From Chlorocebus sabaeus (taxonomy: Eukaryota; Chordata; Mammalia; Primates; Cercopithecidae), in contig NC_132929.1 of the NCBI RefSeq assembly GCF_047675955.1, positions 32,728,421-32,792,420 of the forward strand: a stretch of 64,000 nucleotides of DNA, given 5' to 3'. Of this stretch, positions 35,120-46,320 are shown in pieces. Numbering within the stretch: the first letter of the stretch is position 1; each line of letters starts with the position of its first letter. Made by a program: the position numbers and the translations under genes. The notes under the pieces are model-generated. The model was given only the letters and a program-made list of their open reading frames with translations. It did no database searches and was not told the origin of the DNA.

Positions 35120-35295
35120 CCCTTAGCTTTTTATTTTATAACCTTGGAAAAGTTGCTTTTGTGAACCTCCAATTTCTATTTGTAAAAGGGGATGATAATT
35201 CCTATTGTAGATGTTATTGTGAGAGTATTATGTACCTACTATATGTGTGGTGTATCCTAGATATTCAGTACATGTTTCTTCATTATTATAGCTAG
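35120..35295 (+). mobile_element. MIR-like fragment (sense)
   Basis: ataaccttggaaaagttgct, gtgaacctccaatttctatt, aaaggggatgataattcct and tgtgagagtattatgtacc follow MIR order, next to the Alu that interrupted it. Confidence 0.65.
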
Positions 35296-36174
35296 TTCAT
35301 ACCACTACAGCCTGAAATTTAAAGAAGTTTAGCATTTCATTTTTACCAAATTTGGATGAAAAGCAAACAAAAAAATTTGAAGATATAAAAAAGGATAAGT
35401 CTTATAGTGAAATAAAAAGTTTTCACATTACCTCTACCTGTATATATAATGTATGTGCCTGGCACTTAATGACCGCATGGTAAATTGTAGCAGCTCCTAT
35501 TGTTGTTTAGAAAGCATTCACTTGCAGAAAAACAATCTACGAAAGGAAGGAAAACTTGTTGAATCAAATCCGGCTGCCCCTAGAATTCATTCTAATTATT
35601 TCTGTTTTCTGAACTCTCAGGAGTCAGCGCTTTTTTTTTTTTTTTTTTCCTTTTTTAAATCACTGATTGAACATCTTTATGGCCCTCTGAAGCATTTCTC
35701 AGGTGGAGAAAAGTTTCTTTGCTCTTTATTCTTTATTTCTTAAGTTGGTGTTAGTATTTCCAAACATAGCTCATTTTCTTTTATATGCTACAGTAGATAA
35801 TAGAATTCTGAAGAAGCAAGATATATCAGAACAAGTCTTTCCAAAATGTAAGTAAATACTTAGAGAGATTTGAAATGCCTTCCTAGATCCAAATACCTAA
35901 AGTTGTGTTCTTGTTCTATAGCATTTGAAAATACCTTTTTCGTATCAAATATTAACTCTACATCAAAACGACATGTCATACAAGTTTTGAATATAACTTG
36001 TTTGCAGTCCCATAAATAGCCTGATGAATGATTATTTGTTTCTTAATCAAGTTTCATGCTATCTTCTGTACATTGTTTTAAAGTGTGTATGTATATATTC
36101 CCACAAAAGCTGTTACCATCATTTCTTGGTTAAACTCTCAAAGTGTAATTTACTCCATCAAGAAAAATATTTTG

Positions 36175-36400
36175 TCAGGGCACAGTGGCTGTAATCCCAA
36201 GACAGGAAGATCACTTGAGCCCAAAAGTTCAACCTAGTGAGACCCTGTTACTGCAAAAAAATTAGCCAGATGTGATTGGCACCCCCTGTGGTTCTATCTA
36301 CTTCGGAGGCTAAAGTGGGAGGATCACTTGAGCCTACTGTGTTCACTCCACTGCACTCCAGCCTGGGTGACAGAGGAAGACTCTGCCTGCAAATAAAAAT
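36175..36400 (+). mobile_element. Degenerate AluJ (sense)
   Basis: cagggcacagtggctgtaatcc to gactctgcctgc with internal deletions in both arms. Confidence 0.8.
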
Positions 36401-36550
36401 TTGCTAACTCTTCTCCATCACTATAAGGAACTTTATTGTTTCTGACATTAATCAAAGCAACTTAGACTCCACTTTTTCTTGGTTTGATGCAGACAGGTAC
36501 AAAGCTCAGTGGCCCTTGAATTAGTCATTGACTATAATTTGAAAGTGATG

Positions 36551-36659
36551 GGGCCAGGCATAGTGGCTCACATAATCCCAGCACTTTGGGAGGCCAAGGT
36601 GGGAGTATCCCTTGAATCTAGGAGTTTGAGACCAGCCTAGGCCACATAGTGAGACCTTG

Positions 36660-36707
<48 letters not shown>

Positions 36708-36893
36708 ATATTTAAAAAATTGTCCAGGTATGGTGGCATGTGCCTATAGTCTCAGCTACTTGGGAGGCTAAGGCAGGAGCGTCTCTTGACCCTGAAAGAG
36801 TTCAAGGCTGCAGTGAGCTGTGATTTCACCACTGTACTCCAGCCTGGGTGACGGAGCCGAGACTCTGTCTCAAAAAAAAAAAAAAAAAAAGTA
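36551..36893 (+). mobile_element. AluJ-like element with (CA)n in its middle linker
   Basis: Flanked by gaaagtgatg at 36541-36550 and 36894-36903. The A-rich linker between arms has become a CA repeat. Confidence 0.92.
36663..36703 (+). repeat. (AC)n microsatellite, about 20 units
   Basis: Uninterrupted AC repeat inside the Alu at 36551-36893. Confidence 0.97.
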
Positions 36894-37437
36894 AGAAAGT
36901 GATGCCTTTCTTTCTCCTAAAGTTTTTATGGAATTTCATTTTGTTGGGAATGGCTCTTTTAAAAAAAAATGTGAATTTTTAGTCATTTGTTGTAGTAAAC
37001 TTGAAAATGTAGGGATACCTTTTGAGACAATTGGAAATATCCTGAGGTATTCCCAAACCATAAAGACTACTAGACCATGTCTAATAATCTAGCATGCTCC
37101 TGTACATACTAAGTAGAATAAGAATATTCAAAAGAAAAAAAATGCTAAATCCTGAGGGTGTCTAAACTGAAGATTTTTTTTTTTTAATTGGAAAGAGATG
37201 ACAAACAGAACGGATGGGTGGAAATGAATAATTATAAAACTATGGTTTAAGAGCTTGCTAGCCATCTGAACCAGTAAGAAAAAGGTCAAGAGTCAGAACT
37301 ATAGAGAAACTGATAGCTCCAATTTATCCATGAAAATAGTAAGATGAGCAGCAAGAAAAATACTCTGTGAGTAGAGTCCTGTGGAAGTCACTAGGAAGTC
37401 AAGATAACAGAGTGAGTTTATAGGCAATTATCTGGCC

Positions 37438-37733
37438 CGGTCAGGTGCAGTGGCTCACACCTATAATCCCAAAACTTTAGGAGGTGGAGGCGGGCAGATC
37501 ACTTGAGCCCAGGAGTTCGAGATCTGCCTAGCCAACATAATGGAACCCCACCTCTATAAAGAAATACAAAGATTAACTGGCATGGTGGTGTGTGCCTATA
37601 GTCCCAGCTACTCTGAGAAAGAATTGCTTGAACTCTAGAGGTTAAGATTGCAGTGAGCCGGGATCACACCACTGCACTCCAGCCTGGTTGACAGAGTGAT
37701 ACCCTGTCTTAAAAAAAATAAAAATAAAAATAA
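37438..37733 (+). mobile_element. Alu (sense), J/S-like
   Basis: cggtcaggtgcagtggctcac to accctgtctt with an (AAAAT)n tail. Confidence 0.9.
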
Positions 37734-38491
37734 ACAATGATCTAAGGCCCTTAAGACTAGGAAGAAATCTACCGATTCTGGAATAAATAGTATTTCCATG
37801 AAGTACCAGCTTTTGCTGAACTTCATGAGTAAACCCTCCAGATCTTGAACATGAATTAGAATAGATATTTGCTTAGTTCTTTGGGCAAACAACGTAGAGA
37901 ACACACAACAACTGTATGTACTTAAGAGTTTCTTATTTCGGGCTGCTAGATAAGGTATCTCTATTTGAAGGCTACTGTGATACAAAATTTCCAAAGTGGC
38001 TTATTCATTCTCTGACCTTATGGGTCAGACTTGCAGAAAAACCTTTGTATGTTAAGTATGTAAATGGATTATCCAATAATCCATTCAAAACTTATATTCA
38101 GTTTAGTCATAAGTGATTTTTTTCATACATTAATAAGAAGTAGCCACTGTTTATGCTGACAGTAACCACTGTTTAGAACAGTGTCAGAATAGCCTTTAAT
38201 GTGTAATTCTAAGATGCTGATTTTTGTGAGAAGTCAGTAATGTCTTTGATGTAATTTCAAACCAAAAAGCAGAAGGAAAAGTAACCAGTGAGTGAGTCCT
38301 GTGGATCCAATTGTTTGTACTGATATGGCTGTATACAGTGATACTTGTTATTTGTTATTTTCTGACTTCTCTATTCCTTTTAAAAGAAGAACATGGCTAC
38401 ATTTCATTTACAGGTAGCTTTTAAGGTTTATTGAACTCTTTGGCTGCTGGTAAGATCTTTGAGACTTCACAAACCAGATCTAGGATAAAGC

Positions 38492-38493
<2 letters not shown>

Positions 38494-38540
<47 letters not shown>
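38494..38540 (+). repeat. (TG)n microsatellite, about 23 units
   Basis: Uninterrupted TG repeat not attached to a recognised transposon. Confidence 0.97.
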
Positions 38541-38542
<2 letters not shown>

Positions 38543-39137
38543 CTCATACGGTTTTTAAAGGATATATGGTTGAATTATGTAAATGCTTTTAGAGTTTAAG
38601 GCCACTCACAGGGTGTTCAGCATTAGTAGAACCGTGACATTTTTTTTAATTTTTACCTAATATGATTAAGGATTTTTTTTCAAGTATTAAAAAGAAGGAT
38701 TAGATTAAGAAATTCACATTTTTATCACCAGGGATGCTTGGGGCTCTAGATTTCTAAGTTAGGAAAGGCATTTACATTCTAAGTAATTTGCTTACATGAA
38801 ATTTACTTTCACTAATACTCCCTTTGTAATGATTTTGCTTTGAAAAGTTATTTGTTTTACTTATATCTTATTTCAAGGACTGTAATGTATGCTGTATAGC
38901 TACATTGTTGTTAAACTTCTAAGCATTTTAAAAACATTGCTAGTCTCAGGATGGTTTCTAATTGTTATGTTTATATTCATTGAATCGACTTCAAAGACAT
39001 CTTAAAGTACTGACCATTCAAAGGTTTTCTCTTTTTATTATCTATTATTGTTTAATACCTAATCCAGTATCTGTAATGTGCCAATATTTTATCAGTTTTC
39101 AAAAATAATTGGTTCTAGAAATTATGTTTTATGCCAG

Positions 39138-39163
39138 ATTTGTTAGAACCATTTGTTAGAACT
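39138..39163 (+). repeat. 13-bp tandem duplication
   Basis: atttgttagaacc followed at once by atttgttagaact. Confidence 0.9.
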
Positions 39164-39206
39164 TATATCTTAGCCTGAATTTCTACATTTCCTCAATGCA
39201 CTAGAC

Positions 39207-39424
39207 CAGGGGTCAGCAAACTTTCTATAAAGGGGGTTTGTTATAGATATATTTGATTTTGTGGGCCAGTTGTCTCTGATGCAGCTACTAAGCTTTGCTG
39301 TTGTAGCACAAGAGCAGCCACAAATGATACATAATATATGGGCATAGCTGTATTACAGTAAAACTTTATTTATGAAAATAGATGGTGGCCACTTTTGGCC
39401 CACAAACCAAAGTTTGCCAACCTG
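39207..39424 (+). mobile_element. MER58-like hAT-Charlie element, complete ends
   Basis: 218 bp from caggggtcagcaaactttct to aaagtttgccaacctg; the ends are inverted repeats. Flanked by cactagac (39199-39206) and cactagat (39425-39432), an 8-bp hAT target duplication with one change. Internal phrases gttgtagcacaagagcagcc and cagtaaaactttatttatg fit MER58. Confidence 0.85.
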
Positions 39425-39547
39425 CACTAGATTTAAAGAAAAGGTAAATGTAGTTCCAGTGAAAAACAGACCTAAAGAGTTAAAAATAAAATTAAATACT
39501 TCTTAGGCCTGTTCCTTGGTTTTATTAAGATTCACTACCTTATATTC

Positions 39548-39880
39548 TTTTTTTTCTTTTTTCTTTTTTCTTTTTTTTTTTTTTTTTTTTTTTTTTTCCT
39601 GAGACAGAGTCTCGCTCTGTTACCCAGGCTGGAGTGCAGTGGCACGATTTTGGCTCACTGCATCCTCCACCTCCTGGGTTCAAGTGATTTTCCAGCCTCA
39701 GCCTCCCAAGTAGCCAGGACTACAGGTGTGCACCACCATGCCTGGCTAATTTTTGTATTTATAGTAGAGGAGGGGTTTCACTATGTTGGCCAGGCTGGTC
39801 TCGAACTCCTGACCTAGTGATCTGCCTGCCTCGGCCTCCCAAAGTATTGGGAATACAGACATAAGCCGTCACAACCGGCC
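39548..39880 (-). mobile_element. AluS-like element (antisense) with long pyrimidine tract
   Basis: T/C tract 39548-39599, then gagacagagtctcgctctg to gtcacaaccggcc. Confidence 0.92.
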
Positions 39881-40270
39881 TCATTATCTTGTATTCTTTA
39901 GTCCCTTAAGACCCTGGGCCAGAGTTTATTGTATTGACAGATACTTTCCAGCACTATTATTTGCCTTACTCTAAAATATTCCTAGGTAGAATAATGGTAG
40001 AGCCTCAGTTTATACAGTGGGTGCTACAGTGTAATAACTTTTCTCGGATTTAAGTGTCATGTTAGGTAATAATATGCAGGACATAAAAAGCAGCCCATGT
40101 ATAGAAGTATTAATAAATGCTTATTTGAAACAATTAGATTTAAATTCAAATAGTTTGTATTTAAATCATTTGACTAATATAAACAGTCCTACTAAAATTT
40201 TTAACTTAAACTTAGATATACTTGTGCCAATCTCTATCTTTTTTCCTATTCCGATTTTCCGATAGAACCT

Positions 40271-40567
40271 AAAGCTGGGCCATATGCCCAGCATTTTGGG
40301 AGGCCAAGATGGGAGGAGTGCTTGAGCATAGAAGTTCAAGACCAGCTTAGGCAACATAGCAAGACCCTGTCTCTACAGAAAAAAAAAAAAGAAGAAGAAA
40401 AAAGAAAAAAAAATTGATCGTGGTGGTGTGTGCCTGTGGTACTAGGTACTCAGGAGGCTAAGGTTGGAAGCATGGCTTCAGCCTGGGAGGTTCAGGCTAT
40501 AGTGAGCTGTGATCATGCCACTACACTCCAACCTGGGTGACAGAACAAGACCCTGACCCAAAAAACT
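40271..40567 (+). mobile_element. AluJ-like element (sense)
   Basis: agctgggccatatgcccagc to gaccctgaccc, with an enlarged A/G-rich middle linker (40378-40411). Confidence 0.88.
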
Positions 40568-40840
40568 AAAATCAGAAGAACCTCAAGTTAAAGATAGTTC
40601 CTGGCACCTTGGGAATCGGTTCCAACCCATGTATGACTGTGAAACCAATTCTTTTGAATCATGTGATGTGTTTCTGATCTAAACATAAAAGCTTAATAGA
40701 AAAATTAAGAATATCCTCCATTCCTAGAAAATTCATTTTTTCAATGTTAATCTCTATGAAATCTAAGTAAATTTTATATGGTTCTTAAATAGTTCCCTTT
40801 TTTGCTTTTATGAGGCTAGTATTAATAATAAACAATAAAT

Positions 40841-41145
40841 AGACCAGGTGTAGTGGCTCACGCCGGTAATCCCAGTACTTTGGGAGGCCAAGGCAGGTGG
40901 ATCACTTAAGGTCAGGAGTTCGAGACCAGCCTGACCAACATGGTGAAACCCCGTCTCTACTAAAAACACAAAAATTAGCCGGGCATGGTGGGGCATGCCT
41001 GTAATCCCAGCTACTTGGGAGGCTGAGGCGGGAGAATCACTTGAACCCAGGAGGTGGAGGTTGCAGTGAGCTGAGATAAAGATCACACCATTGCACTCTA
41101 GCCTAGGCAACAAGAGTGAAACTCCGTCTCAAAAAACAACAAAAA
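40841..41145 (+). mobile_element. AluS-like element (sense)
   Basis: accaggtgtagtggctcacgcc to gaaactccgtctc, tail with AAC/AAT units. A 6-bp duplication sits at gagataaagatc. Confidence 0.92.
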
Positions 41146-41475
41146 TAATAAGTAAGAATGTCTACTTCAAGTTTTCTGACTTGAGCTTGTTAGTTTTTTA
41201 AACTGTCAAACTCATCATTATTTGAAATCATGGTTTTCAGTATCTTTTCCAGTAACACAAAAGATATTTTAAAATTTCAGAAATCAGTAACTTAAATGAG
41301 AATTAGAAAACTTCTTTGCTACTAGTATGGGCTCCATCTGGTAGACTCCCAGTGAGGAGAATATGAATCCCTTCTGTCAAAATCAGCAAAATAAGTCTTT
41401 ATTGTGAATGAAGAACTACTTTAGACTTTAGGGATTTAAATATGAATAAAATATGGACCCTGTCTTCAAGATTCT

Positions 41476-41769
41476 TTTTTTTTTTTTTTAAGACGGAGTC
41501 TTGCTCAGTTGCCCAGTCTGAAGTACAGTGGTGCGATCTTGGCTCACTGCAACCTCCACCTCCCGGGTTCAAGCAGATCTCTGCCTCAGCCTCCCAAGTA
41601 GCTGGGATTGCAGGCATCCGCCACCACACCTAGCTAATTTTTTGTATTTTTAGTAGAGACGGGGTTTTACCACCTTGGCCAGGCTGGTCTTGAACTCCTG
41701 ACCTCGTGATCCACCCACCTCAGCCTCCCAAAACAGTAGGATTACAGTTGTGAGCCTCCGCACCTGGCC
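41476..41769 (-). mobile_element. AluS-like element (antisense), first of a three-Alu run
   Basis: taagacggagtcttgctcag to cctccgcacctggcc. Confidence 0.92.
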
Positions 41770-41818
41770 AGAATTCTTATAGTCAAAAGATAACCTTGAT
41801 CTTTGGAAAAACATCCTG

Positions 41819-42141
41819 GTTTTTTTTTGTTTTTTGTTTTGTTTTGTTTTGTTTTGTTTTGAGACAGAGTCTCACTCTGTCACCCAGGCTGGAGTGTGAT
41901 GGCACAATCTTGGCTCACTGCAACCTCCACCTCCTGGGCTCAAGTGATCCTCTCACCTCAGCCTCCCAAGTAGCTGGAACTACAGGCGAGTGCCCCCACA
42001 ACTGGCTAATTTTTGTATTTTTTGTAGAAACAGGGTTTCACCTTGTTGCCCAGGGAGGTCTCAAACTCCTGGACTCAAGCGATCCACCCACCTTGGCCTC
42101 CCAAAGTGCTGGGATTACATGTGTGAGCCACTGCACCCAGC
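41819..42141 (-). mobile_element. AluS/J-like element (antisense), second of the run
   Basis: (TTTTG)n tract 41829-41860, then gagacagagtctcactctg to ccactgcacccagcc. Confidence 0.92.
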
Positions 42142-42164
42142 CTGGAAAGAAAGAACTTAAAAAA

Positions 42165-42468
42165 AATTTTTTTTGTTTTGAAACAGGGATTCAGTCTGTG
42201 ACCCAGGCTGGAGTACAGTGGTGCCATCATAGCTCACTGTGGCCTCAAACTACTGGGCTCAAGCAGAGAGGCAATCCTCCCACCTCAGCCTCCTGAGTAA
42301 CTGAGACTACAGGCACATGCCACTACACCCGGCTACATTTTCTATTTTTTGTAGAGAAGAGGTTTTGCTGTGTTGCCAGAGTTGGTCTCAAACTCCTGGC
42401 CTCAAGTGATCCTCCATCTTGGCCTCCCAAAGTGCTGGGATTACAGGTGTGAGTCACTGTGTCCAGCC
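42165..42468 (-). mobile_element. AluJ-like element (antisense), third of the run
   Basis: ttttgaaacagggattcagtc to cactgtgtccagcc; starts 24 bp after the previous Alu ends. Confidence 0.92.
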
Positions 42469-43039
42469 CAAAATGTTTTTTGTTGCATAATTGTTGTTCT
42501 CCAGGCACATGATGTAGTATTTAGGAAATACTTTTTGAATTAAAGGGATAAAAATAAGGACTACAAGGCCATTATTTTATGTATCTATAATAGGAAACAT
42601 CACCTGTTAATGACTTCCTGCTCTAAGCTGTACTTTTTAACTTCTCCTCTGATTGTTCAAACCTTCAATAAGTTAACTGGCTTTCTTTGTAAAAGAAACT
42701 GAATTATTTGTCCCATTTCTCCCCTCAATTTCACAGTTAATTCCTAGTTGTCAAAATAGGAGTATTTTACCAAAACCAAAACAAAAAGCAGGAAAATTAC
42801 AGGTAATTCAGCCATCAGCATTAATTCTACATTGTCTTAGGAGGACCTAATTAAAAATATGGGGCCATGGTCCTCATGTGAAAGAAAAGTATGGAAAACA
42901 ACAATACAGGAATTCTTTTTCTAAAGGAAGTAAGTTATGGTTTCATTGACATAAATTTAAAACAGAGACAGTCTTATATAATACTTATCTTACTACAATT
43001 CTCTTCAAGAATTTAACCGTTTGTGGTCACCTATGTTGC

Positions 43040-43705
43040 TATCATCTTTGTCTAAACCACCTTTACCTCTTTCTTAAATTATGGCAACAGCTTTACAATT
43101 GGTCTCCGAGTTTTATTTTGTTTTTATTTTTATTTTTTTAACACAGGAACATCCTTTTAAAATCTAGGTCAGGTCATATACTCCTCTGCTTAAAATCCTC
43201 CAGACGCTTCCCTTTTTGTAAAACCAACATCTTTAAAATGGCTTACAAGACACCTGCCACCTCTCAGACTTCGTCTTCTACAACTCTGCCCTTCCCTCAC
43301 TTCACTCTAGCCATACTCTCCTTTTTACTGCTTCTTAAAGATGTCAAGCACACTCCTACCTCAGGGCCTTTGCATTGGCAGTTCTCTCTCATGGAACACA
43401 CTTTCCCTAGTGTCCAAATGACTAGTTTTCTCTTTGATCTCATATCACTCTGTCAATGAAGATCTTTTGTGACCATCCTATATAAAAGCGCAACATACCC
43501 CTAGTACCTGCTCATTCTTTTCCTGATGTATTTTTCTCTTCAGTATTTTATGCCATCTGATTTGCCCTAATTTGTTTATTCTTTCTCTGTATTACCCAGG
43601 AGCAACATAATGTTTTATTTTATTTTATTTATGTTGTTTACTGCACCTGCAGCACAGAGGTGCATAACAGATATTTAATAACTATTTGTTGAATAAATGA
43701 ACAAA
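43040..43705 (+). mobile_element. L2 (LINE-2) 3' end (sense)
   Basis: ctgcttaaaatcctccagac, acacctgccacctctcagac, acctcagggcctttgcattg, tctcatggaacacactttcc and, at the end, taactatttgttgaataaat are in L2 3'-end order. The 73-codon frame at 43238 is L2-derived. Confidence 0.82.
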
Positions 43706-44763
43706 GGCAAGTGATTAGCAGTACAGCCATAGCTCTTCTTTCTGGACCATGCTCAGCTGACTCAGAGAAGGTATAAGCTACATGCTAGATAATCTGAATT
43801 ATCTTCAGGAGAAAGATAACTACATAACTGTATATTTTAACTCACTATATTATAAAACATACAACATGCTTAAACTTTGTAAATACTTTTCGGGGAGGAA
43901 AAGAGAGAGCTCCAGTTTTTCATCAGAAAAATAAATGTCTTTTTCAGCAGCAAAGAACACTGTAGTTATTTCTCTTTACATGGACAGTGTGCTCCTTAGT
44001 TAGATTGGAATTATTAGATAAGAATTAGATTATTAGCTAGGAATTAGATTAGCGCTAGGAAGTCATGCATTTGTTTTCCGATGTGAGGTCTTAGCATTAG
44101 AAGATCGTGTTCTTATATTCATATAATCTTTATTTCCATTTTAACAACAGTAACACAGTTTGAACCTTTTTTATATAACAACCATTTCAGTCTGAAATCA
44201 CCAGTGTTATGGCAAGGAAGTGTCCTCAAGATCACACACCTATAAAGTTACTGTAGTGTTGCCACCCGTTTTTCACCTTTTACTCCCTTACTTTATCCTG
44301 TAAGCTTTCCATCCTGCATATTCATTACAGCCATATTTGTGTGTCATAGTCCTGTTTGCTGCTCTACTAAATTCTCCAGCCAAAAGGAGCAAAGAAACAA
44401 GTCATAGATGGGCACTGCATCTTTATTATAGAATAGTACAGGAGCTGCAGCCCACTTACTTAAGATGAGCTCCCATATTGACTCCTTAACTCTGTGTTGC
44501 TTGCTAAAATTGTAACAAGGCCATCTCTGGAGAGGATTATATATTATTTGAAGGCCATAGCCACAAATGTTTTGTTCTCCAGGTGATGCTGTATTAAACA
44601 TAAAATATCTGACTTGTAGATAAATTGTACATTATTGAGAAATCAAAATAGTTACTGAGTAAATTAAACAATGACAAAGTTAGGTAAGAGTTGTTATCAA
44701 TCATAGGATGTCACTGCTTTTCTTTATTTTGTTTTACTATTTTGTTCAAGATAAAGTTGATAG

Positions 44764-44912
44764 GGCAGGGAGCAGTGGCTCACGCTTCTAATGCCAGCAC
44801 TTTGGGAGGCTGAGGTGGGAGGATTGCTTGAGCCCAAGAGTTCAAGAACAGGCTGGGCAACAAAGTGAGACCTTGTGTCAATTATACTTTAAAAATAAAA
44901 ATAAAAAAGAAA
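44764..44912 (+). mobile_element. Alu monomer (FLAM-like, sense)
   Basis: cagggagcagtggctcacgc to gagaccttgtgtc then an A-rich tail; no second arm. Confidence 0.82.
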
Positions 44913-45151
44913 GACGATGGTTTTAAATGAACATATTACTAGTCAATGGAGTTATATATAACTAGTCTTTTAGATACTTCATTTGCTGGCATAAATATTA
45001 TTAGAATACAAAGCTTTTGGACTCTTGTCTTAGAACTGAGAAGTTGTAATTATGTTTTCAGATTCCTTTTTTGGTTTATCCTTTCATTTCATGTGAGGCT
45101 TTAGACTTTTAATTACGCCTCTTGCAGATATGATTATAAAAATGCAATTTA

Positions 45152-45441
45152 AGGCTGGACATTGTGGCCCATGCCTGTAATCTCAGCACTTTGGGAGGGT
45201 GAGGCTGGCAGATCGCTTTAAGCCAGGAGTTCAAGACTAGCCTGGCCAACATGGCGAAACTCTGTCTCTGTTAAAAATACAAAACTTAGCAGGGTGTGGT
45301 AGCACACGCCTGTAATCCTAGCTACTCTGGAGGCTTAGGCATGAGAATGGCTGGAGTCCGGGAGATGGAGGTTGCAGTGAGCCAAGATTGCACCAGTGCA
45401 CTCCAGCCAGGCAACAAAGCAAGACTTTGAGACACACGCAC
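45152..45441 (+). mobile_element. AluS-like element (sense)
   Basis: ggctggacattgtggcccatg to aagcaagactttg; flanked by caatttaag on both sides (about 45143-45151, 45447-45455), tail with CA units. Confidence 0.9.
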
Positions 45442-45712
45442 ACACAATTTAAGATCGGTGTGGACACCTGGTATCATCTGTGCCAGTGGATCACAGCTTG
45501 AATCTTGAATACAAGAAGATTCAATACACATCAGAAAAACCTAACGAATTCTGTGGATTCTGTATTTTACTGAAATAAAGTGGTAACTAAACATTAGGTT
45601 TCTTTCACTGGAATTATTTCAGCTCAGCATGACAATGCTTCATTTACCTTTTAATCTGAAGTTCTGAACTGCAGTTACATGGCTTTGCGTTTTCTTTTTT
45701 GTTTTTGTTCAT

Positions 45713-45735
45713 TTGTTGTTGTTGTTGTTGTTGTT
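45713..45735 (+). repeat. (TTG)n microsatellite in an Alu tail
   Basis: About seven GTT units at the tail end of the antisense Alu that follows. Confidence 0.93.
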
Positions 45736-46012
45736 TTTCTACAGACAGGGTGTCTCTCTGTCACCCTCGCTAGAGTACAGTGGCACAATCATAGCTCACT
45801 GCAGGCATGAACTCCTGGGCTGAAGCAGTCCTCCCACCTCAGTCTCCCAGGTAGCTGGGATTACAGGTGCACACCACCCAGCGAATTTTTTGACTTTTGT
45901 AGAGACAAGGTTCTTGCCATGTTGCCCGAGCTAGTCTCCTGGGCTCAAGGGATCTTCCCACTTTGGCCTCCCAAAGTGGTAGGATTACAGGCATGAGCCA
46001 CCATACCCCGCC
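45736..46012 (-). mobile_element. AluJ-like element (antisense), last before the Alu-poor zone
   Basis: acagacagggtgtctctctg to ccaccataccccgcc. Confidence 0.9.
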
Positions 46013-46179
46013 TTGATTTTTCTTTTTAAGAGAGAAAAATGTTTATCATAATGGAATTTTTAAAAAAAATTCTGAGAGACAAAAATCTTTCATAATAGGA
46101 ATTCAGAGTTTTGGGGTGGAGTGCATAATAAAATGTTTTATTAGTGGTGAAATGGCTAGGAAGTCTTTGGCCTAGTTTA

Positions 46180-46320
46180 ATGCCTGCATTTTACAGAAAT
46201 GGAAAATTAGACTCAGGGAGAGTCGACGACCTACTCTAAGCTCTCATGCCTCCTGAGAGGCAGAGCTGAAACCTGGATCCCTATCTCCTGACTCCCAGTT
46301 TAGTGCTCTTTCGCATTACA
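46180..46320 (-). mobile_element. MIR (antisense)
   Basis: gcattttacagaaatggaaa, ggcagagctgaaacctggat, cagtttagtgctctttcgc in reverse MIR order. Confidence 0.68.

Noticed and set aside
36521..36739. Antisense frame with Cys-Val repeats
   Set aside because: Translation of the (AC)n microsatellite inside an Alu.
41796..42296. 166-codon open frame
   Set aside because: Runs through two antisense Alus; Alu-derived peptide (LTLSPRLECDGT...).
43238..43459. 73-codon frame
   Set aside because: Falls within an L2 3' end; transposon-derived.
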